This document shows, piece by piece, positions 1-7,246 of a stretch of DNA of 13,167 bases. Where the stretch lies: contig NZ_DATJIY010000019.1 in the NCBI RefSeq assembly GCF_035492835.1, positions 1-13,167 on the forward strand. The letters are read 5' to 3'. The notes under the pieces were generated by a model. The model made no database searches and was not told the DNA's origin. It saw only the letters and a program-made list of their open reading frames with translations. The position numbers were made by a program, and so were the translations under genes. Source of the stretch: Dinghuibacter sp035492835 (GTDB lineage Bacteria; Bacteroidota; Bacteroidia; Chitinophagales; Chitinophagaceae). The stretch's first letter is position 1. Each line of letters opens with the position of its first letter.

Positions 1-531
1 GGCATCAACTCCAGCTCTTTTAGCACCGGCGTCATAACCGGTGGCGCAAACAACGCCTATTTATACAGCACCGGCAACGACTTCGTGATCGGCAACGGCG
101 CCAACGGCAAGAACCTGATATTTTTCGCCGGCGGCACGGCCACCACCAACGAGGCCATGCGGATCAACAGCTCCGGCCAGGTCGGCATCGCCAACACCAA
201 TCCCACCGCCAAGCTCGACGTCGGCGGGAACTTTAAGCTCGGGAGCAGCGGCACGGTATTGAACAACGTCATCAAGGGGAGTTACACCGTGACCGGCGGC
301 GCGATAAACGTCGGCGTGGGAGGGACGACCCTGGTAAGCGTCGCGATCACGGGCGCGCCGCTCCACGCCTCGGTGACCGTCTCCCCGGAGTCGGCGCTGC
401 AAGGAGGCACGATCATCGCTTATGCCTATGTATCCTCCGCCGGCACGGTGACGATCGCCTTTTCCAGCGTTGCCTTGTTGGGCAATACGATCGCGAACGG
501 CACGGTCTTCGACATCACCGTCATCCAATGA
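1..531 (+). CDS. Tail-fibre-like or adhesin-like surface protein, C-terminal part only
   Basis: The frame is open from base 1, so the true start lies upstream; the ATG-like GTG at 85 is only an internal codon. The visible 176 residues are rich in Gly, Ser, Thr, Asn and Ala. The segment around MRINSSGQVGIANTNP followed by AKLDVGG resembles the repeat found in many Bacteroidota and phage tail-fibre-like proteins (commonly 'GIGTTNPTAKLDV'). After it comes about 90 residues of alternating hydrophobic and small residues, probably a beta-sandwich, ending in FDITVIQ. The intramolecular chaperone (peptidase S74-type) end that often closes such proteins is not seen. The stop codon shares bases with the start of the next gene (ATGA), which suggests co-translation with the T9SS-sorted protein. 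A structural or adhesive surface role is inferred; no enzymatic motif is visible. It could instead be a remnant of a phage-derived fibre gene. Confidence 0.72.
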   Translation, partial: GINSSSFSTGVITGGANNAYLYSTGNDFVIGNGANGKNLIFFAGGTATTNEAMRINSSGQVGIANTNPTAKLDVGGNFKLGSSGTVLNNVIKGSYTVTGGAINVGVGGTTLVSVAITGAPLHASVTVSPESALQGGTIIAYAYVSSAGTVTIAFSSVALLGNTIANGTVFDITVIQ

Positions 532-1994
532 AGCGCCTGTTGACGATAGGGTTACTGATAACAAGCGCGCACGCCCAGGTATACCTGGCCAACAACGCCG
601 ACATGGCCGTCCACCCCGGAGACACCGTCTCGATCTTTGGCGACGTCACCAACCTCGGCCGGTTCGGTTCGCTCAACGGCAGCGTGGTCCAGTTTTACGG
701 CACTACCTGGCAAAACGCGCCGGGCGGCATCCTGCCGGGTGAAGCCTTTTACGGGCTGGACACCACGAACGGGCAAGGAGGCTATTTCCGCTTCCTCCAC
801 GGCATCGGCACCCAGACCCTGCAGGGCGGGAGCTTCCCGAGCCTCGGCGCGGGCAACGACCTCGGCGTATATCTCGGCGGCGACGCCCGCATAAGGGACA
901 CCCTGCGCCTTGAAAACGGCCTGCTCTACCTCAACGGCTATAACCTGACCCTCGGCAACGGCGCCCCCGGCCGGATCGACGGATACGACAACCAGCGATA
1001 CATCGCCACCGACAGCGCCGGCACTTTCAGCCGGCAGGCCATCACCCAATCCGACGGGATGGTCGTTTTCCCCATCGGGACCGCACACTACGCCCCCCTG
1101 GCGGTCCAGAGCCATACCCCCATCGCCGTCACCTACCACGCCACGGTATACGACGGACCGGCGACCGACACGTCGGTCGGCAAGACCTGGCGCCTGGGCG
1201 CCGGGGCGCTTAACGTTTCCGACGTCACCGTCTGGCTCCAGCACGACATAGCGGACGAAGGCCCCCTCTTCCCCGAAGCCCGCGACAGCAGCTTTATCTC
1301 CCTGGACGGCGACACCCTTGGCCCGAGGGGCGCCCTCAACCCGGGTACGCTGACCACCGGCCCACCCGATATAAACGCCTGGCTGAACGCCCGGGACTTT
1401 ACCGGCGCCGTCCTCGCCAACGCCTACCTGAGGGTCGTCGACCGGCCGCCCTCCATGGCGACCCTCGATTTCGAGGCTTTCCGGCGTACCATCCACCAGG
1501 TCCACACCTTCTGGAGCACCGTGATCGAGCACGACGTCCAGCGCTACGAGCTACAAAGACGACGCCTGGAAGAAGACAGCTTTTACACCGTCGCGGTGGT
1601 GCCGCCCCACTTCCCCGGCGGCAGCAGCGATACCCCTCAGCGGTACGACCAGGAAGACGATAACTTTTACGGCAAGATCACCTACTACCGGCTGAAAATT
1701 TATGGCAACGACGGCCGGATAGCCTACAGCCAGACCCGCGTCGTCCCCGCCGCGACCGCCATCCAGGTGTCCCCGAACCCCAGCTACGGGACCTTCACCG
1801 TCGCGGTCTTCGGACAAAACCAGCCCATCGGGATGGCTATGTACGATATGCGCGGCCGTCAGGTAGGCGTCTACGCTATCAATGGCTCGGCGACGATAAA
1901 CGCCACCGCGCTGGCCGCCGGTACCTACGTCCTCGTCTTCTACGACGGCCATACCCGGCTGGATACACAGCGGATTATACTCCTGCGGCACTAG
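528..1994 (+). CDS. Secreted protein with type A T9SS C-terminal sorting domain
   Basis: The 488-residue product starts with a short signal peptide (MKRLLTIGLLITSAHAQ, cleavage probably after AHA). Residues about 18-310 are beta-rich and repetitive, with phrases such as LENGLLYLNGYNLTLGNG that are typical of large Bacteroidota surface proteins. Residues about 318-405 (from LDFEAF to YSQTRVV) read like the fibronectin III-like module often found just before the sorting domain: an ERYELQR-like strand, then YYRLKIYGNDG. Residues about 412-488 are the sorting domain itself: VSPNPSYGTF, then MYDMRGRQV, then LAAGTYVLVFYDG and a final RIILLRH. Such domains direct passage through the type IX secretion system and are removed at the cell surface, usually with lipid attachment. 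The start at 528 is favoured by the signal peptide and the ATGA overlap with the gene before. The specific function of the middle region is unknown. Confidence 0.9.
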   Translation: MKRLLTIGLLITSAHAQVYLANNADMAVHPGDTVSIFGDVTNLGRFGSLNGSVVQFYGTTWQNAPGGILPGEAFYGLDTTNGQGGYFRFLHGIGTQTLQGGSFPSLGAGNDLGVYLGGDARIRDTLRLENGLLYLNGYNLTLGNGAPGRIDGYDNQRYIATDSAGTFSRQAITQSDGMVVFPIGTAHYAPLAVQSHTPIAVTYHATVYDGPATDTSVGKTWRLGAGALNVSDVTVWLQHDIADEGPLFPEARDSSFISLDGDTLGPRGALNPGTLTTGPPDINAWLNARDFTGAVLANAYLRVVDRPPSMATLDFEAFRRTIHQVHTFWSTVIEHDVQRYELQRRRLEEDSFYTVAVVPPHFPGGSSDTPQRYDQEDDNFYGKITYYRLKIYGNDGRIAYSQTRVVPAATAIQVSPNPSYGTFTVAVFGQNQPIGMAMYDMRGRQVGVYAINGSATINATALAAGTYVLVFYDGHTRLDTQRIILLRH

Positions 1995-2028
1995 ATTTTT
2001 CGTATATTGGGGAGCAATCCAATATCCG
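1992..2028 (+). promoter_or_regulatory. Short leader with a 7-bp dyad and weak -7-like boxes
   Basis: This 34-base gap is AT-rich compared with its surroundings. TATATTGG at 2003-2010 matches the Bacteroidota -7 box TAnnTTTG at five of six fixed positions, and TAGATTTT at 1992-1999, overlapping the stop codon, does so as well. No clear TTTG -33 element is seen 19-21 bases upstream of either. A perfect inverted repeat, ATATTGG (2004-2010) and CCAATAT (2019-2025) around an 8-base loop, ends three bases before the ATG at 2029. It could be an operator, an RNA hairpin near the start codon, or chance. Confidence 0.35.
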
Positions 2029-5000
2029 ATGAACCTGATTTTCCGCTGCCTCTGCGTCGCCCTGTTGCCGGTGACCGCCAGCGCCCAGACCTTGCCCAAC
2101 AGCGCCCGGGTCCTCGAGACCGGTCGCAAGCTCCGCGACAACGGCCAGTACCAGGACGCCTTGAACGCTTTCCGGCAGGTCGATCCCAGCGACACCAACT
2201 ATCACCTCATCCTCCAGGAGCTGTCCGTGACGGCCTTTGACGACAGCGCGTTTTCGGACGCGCTCGCCTACGCCGACACCGGTCTGGCGCGTTTCCCGGA
2301 CGACCGCGTGTATTTCCATTCGCTCCGGGGCCAGGCGTACGAGGCGATGGGACAAACCGACGCCGCCCTCGGTTGTTACGACCGGGCGCTCCAGGAAGCG
2401 CCCTATCGCTACCAGGCCTATTTCAGCCGGGGCCTGGTCTATTACGAGCAAAAGCGTTTCAAGGAAGCCAAGGCCGACTTCGAGCACTGCGTGCTGATCT
2501 TCCCGACGCACGCGTCGGCCCATTTCTTCCTGGGCATCATCAGCATGCAGGAGGGGAACCTCGTGCCCAGCATGCTGAGCTTTATGACCTACCTGATCAT
2601 CAAACCCGACGGGCGCTACAACGGCAAGATCGTCCGGCTCCTCACGGAGATGGCCAACGTCACCGACGACGTGACCAAGCTCACCGCCCAGCACGAGCCC
2701 GGACCCGGGGACAACTTCGACGCGGAGACCGAAATTATCCTCAGCAAAGCCGCCCTCGACAAGAGCTACCAGCTGAAGTGCGGTCTCGAGGACCCCATCG
2801 TCCGGCAGATGCAGGCGCTCCTCGAAAAAACCGACTACCGTCCGGACGACAAGGGTTTCTGGATGCAGTACTATATCCCGTATTTCAAACAGGTCTACGC
2901 CCAGGGCCAGTTCAACGACATGGTCTACGAGATGTTCAGCGGGCTGGGGATAAAGTCGGTGGATGAATACACCAAGCACCACAACGCAGACATCATGGTC
3001 TTTGCGCGGTCGACCGGCGATTTCCTGGCCAGGCTCGGCGCGACCGGCCGGCTGGACCCCGCCGAACGCGACACCGCCACCGTCAAAAATCTTTTTTACG
3101 ACGACGCGGTCGAGGGCCGCGGCAATTTCACGCGCGAGAAAGACAAAACCATCCTGCACGAAGGCCCCTGGACGTTTTATTACGCCTCCGGGACGCTCAA
3201 GTCCCGCGGCGCGATGGACCCGCAGGGCATGCGGACCGGCACGTGGACCTTCTACCACGCCAACGGCCGGCTCAAGGAGATCAGCCACTACAAGGCGGGC
3301 GAGCTGGAGGACACCACCCGGACCTGGTTCGACAACGGCGAGCTCAGCGAAATAAACCCCTGGATCGACAGCAAAACCGAGGGCGTTTACCGCTCCTTTT
3401 TTTATAACGGCCTGCCCCGCGTCGTCTGCGACTATATACACGACAAACCCTCCGGGACCCAGGTCAAGTATACGTCCGAAGGTTTCCTGTCCTCGCGCGC
3501 GACGCTCAGGGACGGGGACATAGACGGTCAGTGGATCGACTACTATAACAACGGAAAACCCTCCGAGGTCACGCCCTATGTCAAGGGCAAGATGGAGGGC
3601 GTACGCAAAAAATACGCCGCCGACGGCACGCTCACCGAAGAGGCGTCCTTTAGCGCGGGCGTGGGGAACGGCCCCTGGAAGACCTACTACGCCTCCGGCC
3701 GCGTCCACGAGAGCTACACCTACGCCAACGGCGACCTGGATGGCCTGTATACCGAGTATTACGACAACGGCCAGGTCAGGCAAACCCAGCCCTACGCCAG
3801 GGGTAAGGCCGAAGGGAAGGAGTCCGATTATACCGAAGGGGGCCGTTTGTTCGAAGAGGATACCTACGAAAAGGGCAAGATCAGGGCCGTGCAATTTTAC
3901 ACAGCCGACGGCAAACCGGGTTACGCCGCCGCCATCAAGGCCTCGGGCGGTGCGCTGTCGTACTACGATTCCCTGGGCACGCGGATCAGCGAAGGCAACT
4001 ACTCCTTCCGCGGTGACAAGGAGGGTATCTATACCTATTTCTATCCTTCGGGCAAGGTCAGCGGCCGCGCGGTGTACCGCGGGGGTGAGCTGGACGGGCC
4101 ACGGGTGAGCTACTATACCAACGGCCGGCTCTCCGACTCCGCCAACTATGTACGGGGCGACGAGGACGGTTACTATGCCTACTTCTGGCCGAACGGTCGT
4201 TTGCGCCAGGACGGCTGGTACGCCACCGGCAAACGGACCGGTCCCTACCGGGAATACGACATCAATGGGAAGATGACCTACGCCGCCTGGTACGTGGATG
4301 GCGATGAGAGCGGTTTCTCGACCTACTATGCACCGGACGGTCGCAAGACAAAGGAATACCGTTTCGAATCCGGGTGGCCGGTCCACTATACGGCCTTCGA
4401 CACCGCCGGCCGGTGTATCGCGGACGGCGTCATCACCCCCGGCGACATGGACATCCATATGCCCGGGGAATTCGATCACTACAACCACTATTACCTGGAT
4501 AGTACGCTCCGGGACGTGTTCTTCGACCAGACGCCGCGGATGACGCGTTTTTACCGGGTAGGGACCGCGGACAGCGCCTACCGTTCCTGGTACTACGGCG
4601 GCCAGACATTCATGGAAGGCCAGTACCGCCTGGGCGACCGTGAAGGCCCCTGGAAGGAGTACTACCCAAATGGCCGCGTCAAAAATACCTACACCTACCG
4701 CTCGGACGACCTGGATGGACCCGACACCCTCTACAACGACGACGGCAGCCTGCGCGAAATCGCGCACTGGTCCGCCGGTCAGGAGGAGGGCGCCGAATAC
4801 AACTATGGGGACGCGGGCAAGCTGGCGTTTATCTACTATTATCACCACGGCGCTCTGACTGGGTACAGCTATCCGGGCAAGGACGGCCAGCCGGTGCCGG
4901 CGATCCCGCTGCCCGATGGCTGCGGCAAGGTCACGGCCTACTATGCGAACGGCCAGAAAAGCGTGGAGCTGACCCTGGTCGACAAGGTGACCGAGGGACC

Positions 5001-5295
5001 GCGGAGCTTCTGGTATTCCAACGGCTCGCCCTGGATCGCCGGCCAGAAGGAGGGGGGACTGCAAAACGGAATTGTTAAAACGTACTACCCCAACGGTCAC
5101 ATAAAGGCCGAAGAACGGTATTATTACGATAACTTGCAGGGTGTGTGCAGTTACTATTATCCGTCGGGCAACCTCGAGCGCTCGGCGTATTATGTGGCGG
5201 GCGAACCCGAAGGACAGGAAAAAATGTACGACGAGGGCGGACACCTGAAACAGACAAAGGTTTACTACTATGGCGTTTTACAAGCAGTGCGTTAG
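2029..5295 (+). CDS. Exported TPR and MORN-type (YwqK-like) repeat protein, 1088 aa
   Basis: A signal peptide (MNLIFRCLCVALLPVTASAQ) is followed by TPR-like helical repeats over about residues 22-190, for example GQYQDALNAF and GQTDAALGCYDRALQEAP. A further helical stretch runs to about residue 370. From residue 379 to the end lies an array of about 28 units of 23-24 residues with the pattern G-x-W/Y-x-x-Y/F-Y-x-x-G-x-[LV], for example GPWKEYYPNGRVKNTYTY. This fits the MORN_2 repeat found in YwqK-like proteins. A stretch at about residues 806-851 without the pattern splits the array. Such repeats form extended beta-structures that bind partners or substrates; no catalytic motif is seen. The signal peptide argues for a periplasmic or outer-membrane location and a scaffold or binding role. 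The gene overlaps the next one by 26 bases, which suggests co-expression. Automatic annotation may call it a 'YwqK family antitoxin', but location and size do not support that job. Confidence 0.9.
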   Translation: MNLIFRCLCVALLPVTASAQTLPNSARVLETGRKLRDNGQYQDALNAFRQVDPSDTNYHLILQELSVTAFDDSAFSDALAYADTGLARFPDDRVYFHSLRGQAYEAMGQTDAALGCYDRALQEAPYRYQAYFSRGLVYYEQKRFKEAKADFEHCVLIFPTHASAHFFLGIISMQEGNLVPSMLSFMTYLIIKPDGRYNGKIVRLLTEMANVTDDVTKLTAQHEPGPGDNFDAETEIILSKAALDKSYQLKCGLEDPIVRQMQALLEKTDYRPDDKGFWMQYYIPYFKQVYAQGQFNDMVYEMFSGLGIKSVDEYTKHHNADIMVFARSTGDFLARLGATGRLDPAERDTATVKNLFYDDAVEGRGNFTREKDKTILHEGPWTFYYASGTLKSRGAMDPQGMRTGTWTFYHANGRLKEISHYKAGELEDTTRTWFDNGELSEINPWIDSKTEGVYRSFFYNGLPRVVCDYIHDKPSGTQVKYTSEGFLSSRATLRDGDIDGQWIDYYNNGKPSEVTPYVKGKMEGVRKKYAADGTLTEEASFSAGVGNGPWKTYYASGRVHESYTYANGDLDGLYTEYYDNGQVRQTQPYARGKAEGKESDYTEGGRLFEEDTYEKGKIRAVQFYTADGKPGYAAAIKASGGALSYYDSLGTRISEGNYSFRGDKEGIYTYFYPSGKVSGRAVYRGGELDGPRVSYYTNGRLSDSANYVRGDEDGYYAYFWPNGRLRQDGWYATGKRTGPYREYDINGKMTYAAWYVDGDESGFSTYYAPDGRKTKEYRFESGWPVHYTAFDTAGRCIADGVITPGDMDIHMPGEFDHYNHYYLDSTLRDVFFDQTPRMTRFYRVGTADSAYRSWYYGGQTFMEGQYRLGDREGPWKEYYPNGRVKNTYTYRSDDLDGPDTLYNDDGSLREIAHWSAGQEEGAEYNYGDAGKLAFIYYYHHGALTGYSYPGKDGQPVPAIPLPDGCGKVTAYYANGQKSVELTLVDKVTEGPRSFWYSNGSPWIAGQKEGGLQNGIVKTYYPNGHIKAEERYYYDNLQGVCSYYYPSGNLERSAYYVAGEPEGQEKMYDEGGHLKQTKVYYYGVLQAVR

Positions 5296-7246
5296 GTTGG
5301 CCGCGGCAGCCCTTTGCCTGGGCGGCGTCGCGCGGGCACAATCGGTCGACGAGCTCCGCGCGCAGTTCCCGGGTGACTATGCCGTCATCCTGGACTATCA
5401 CAGCGACACGCGTTTCTTCATGGAAGGGGACACGCCGAGGGCCGAGACAAAAATCACCGAGAAGCTGATGATCCTCGACGACAAGGCCAACGGGGAATTC
5501 AACAAATACGCGGTGTACCATGGCGACTTCAACAACATGGAGCACCTCGAAGCCTATACGGACGTGCCGGGCGGCAGGCGGCAAAAGGTGACCGATTTCA
5601 AAACGGAGGACGCCGCGGACGAAGAGGTGTTTTACGACGACGTGAAAAAAACGGAGTTCGACTTCCCCTCCCTCACCAAGGGCGCCATAGCATACGTCAG
5701 CTATACGCAAACGGAAAAGGAGCTGCACCTTTTTTCGCCGTTTTATTTTATCCGCTATATCCCCGTCGTCCACGAGTCGTACACCGTCCACTTCCCCTCC
5801 GACATGGAGGTGCTCTACGACGTAAAGAACGACTCCACGCGGATGATCCACGTCGATAAGGACGAACGCGGCCGGGACCATTCGTATACCTTCACCGGGG
5901 ACCATGTGCGTCCCCTCACGTCGTTCGCCAACGCGCCCTCGGCCGCCTGGTACGAGCCGCACGCCATCGTCCGGCTCGGCGCCTATAAGAACGCCGCCGG
6001 TCAGCGCGTGGCCTACCTGGAGAACCTGAAGGACCTGTACGCGTGGGACTATGGATTTATCCGCCCGCTCGACAGCCTCGCCGGGGCGCTCCGTCCTGCC
6101 GACGCCCCGCTCCCCGTCCCCGGCGACGCCCTGCTCCGGAGCCTCGCCGACAGCCTGACCCGCGGGCTGGTGACGCCGGAGGCCAAGGCCGCGTCGATCT
6201 ATCACTGGGTCCAGACGCACATCCGCTACGTCGCCTTCGAGGACGGCCTGGAGGGCTTTATCCCCCGCCCCGCACCGCTGGTCTGCAACCGGCGTTTCGG
6301 GGATTGCAAGGACATGGCCAGCCTGCTCACGACGCTCCTCCGCATGGCCGGTCTCCAGGCATACTTCACCTGGATCGGGACGCGCGACATCCCCTACGAC
6401 CACACCGACCTCCCGCTGCCGCTTTGCGACAACCACATGATCTCGACCTTCCGGTCGGGGGACCGCTGGATTTTCCTCGATGGCACCGACCCCAACTGCA
6501 TCTTTGGCTTCCCGAGCGCCTTTATCCAGGGTAAGCAGGCCCTGGTCGCGGTGTCGCCGACCGAATACAAGACCCTGCGCGTGCCCGTGATCCACGCGGA
6601 CTCCAGCGGGGTCACCGACAGCACCTACATCGCCTGGACCGGGAGCGGGCTCACGGGGACGAGCAGCGTCTATTATCACGGCTACTACGGCTCCGATGTC
6701 CGCGATCACCTGCTGTTCAAGGACACCACCGACGCCCGCGACTACGTCAAATACCGCATGGGTAAGGGCAGCAACAAATTCATCCTGAACGACTACAGCA
6801 TCCGCTACCTGGACGACGCCTCGAAGCTCGTCAACATCCGCGCGGGCTTCGACATCCCGGACTACGGCAAAACCGTCGGCTCCGAGCTCTACATCAACCT
6901 CAACCTCGAAAAGTTCTTCACCGGTTCCGCCGTCATCGACACCGCCCGCCGGAAGGTCCCGATGACGCACGAATACGAGTCCACCATCGACCAGTTCACC
7001 GTCTTCGCCATCCCTCAGGGATACGAGCTCAGCTACCTCCCCAAGGACTTCACCTACAGCGACGACAACATGGACTTCGCCATCCACTACGTCCAGAAAT
7101 CCGGCCAGGTGATCTGCCAGCAGATCCTCGCCGACAAGACCCTCCTGATGGGCGCCGGCGACTTCCCCCGCTGGAACGGCGCCGTCAAGCAAATCCTCAA
7201 CCATTACAAAGAACAACTCGTCTTCGTAAAAAAGACCGCTCCATGA
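5270..7246 (+). CDS. Exported DUF3857 / transglutaminase-like protein with intact catalytic triad
   Basis: The 658-residue product has a signal peptide (MAFYKQCVRLAAAALCLGGV, cleavage near ARA-QS). Residues about 45-215 fit the DUF3857 beta-rich domain. Residues about 295-410 form a transglutaminase-like (papain-fold) core: YVAFEDGLEGFIPRPA, then FGDCKDMASLLTTLLR with Cys346, DNHMI with His389, and WIFLDGTDP with Asp404. These occupy the expected Cys-His-Asp positions, so the fold looks catalytically competent, as a crosslinking enzyme, amidase or peptidase. The substrate is unknown. The C-terminal part (about 430-658) is a beta-rich domain ending in a segment of charged and aromatic residues, as in many DUF3857 proteins of Bacteroidota. 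The start lies inside the end of the upstream gene, but the signal peptide begins exactly there and no other good start gives one. The stop overlaps the next gene's start by ATGA. The product probably works in the periplasm together with its neighbours. Confidence 0.9.
   Translation: MAFYKQCVRLAAAALCLGGVARAQSVDELRAQFPGDYAVILDYHSDTRFFMEGDTPRAETKITEKLMILDDKANGEFNKYAVYHGDFNNMEHLEAYTDVPGGRRQKVTDFKTEDAADEEVFYDDVKKTEFDFPSLTKGAIAYVSYTQTEKELHLFSPFYFIRYIPVVHESYTVHFPSDMEVLYDVKNDSTRMIHVDKDERGRDHSYTFTGDHVRPLTSFANAPSAAWYEPHAIVRLGAYKNAAGQRVAYLENLKDLYAWDYGFIRPLDSLAGALRPADAPLPVPGDALLRSLADSLTRGLVTPEAKAASIYHWVQTHIRYVAFEDGLEGFIPRPAPLVCNRRFGDCKDMASLLTTLLRMAGLQAYFTWIGTRDIPYDHTDLPLPLCDNHMISTFRSGDRWIFLDGTDPNCIFGFPSAFIQGKQALVAVSPTEYKTLRVPVIHADSSGVTDSTYIAWTGSGLTGTSSVYYHGYYGSDVRDHLLFKDTTDARDYVKYRMGKGSNKFILNDYSIRYLDDASKLVNIRAGFDIPDYGKTVGSELYINLNLEKFFTGSAVIDTARRKVPMTHEYESTIDQFTVFAIPQGYELSYLPKDFTYSDDNMDFAIHYVQKSGQVICQQILADKTLLMGAGDFPRWNGAVKQILNHYKEQLVFVKKTAP

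Noticed and set aside
1..531. A prophage inferred from the tail-fibre-like repeat
   Set aside because: No capsid, terminase, portal, tail or integrase gene is present, and similar repeats are common in Bacteroidota surface proteins.
1975..5244. A 1089-codon open frame on the minus strand opposite the MORN gene
   Set aside because: Its protein is Val/Gly/Ala/Arg-rich without recognisable domains, while the + strand frame has a signal peptide and clear TPR and MORN repeats. Long antisense frames arise from high GC and biased third positions.
2029..5295. Reading the MORN protein as a YwqK-type antitoxin of a toxin-antitoxin pair
   Set aside because: It has a signal peptide, a TPR region and about 28 repeats, and no toxin-like partner is adjacent. 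The label would come only from the repeat family.
5075..7216. A 713-codon minus-strand frame opposite the transglutaminase-like gene
   Set aside because: It has no domain pattern and mirrors the codon bias of the true gene, which carries the Cys-His-Asp core.
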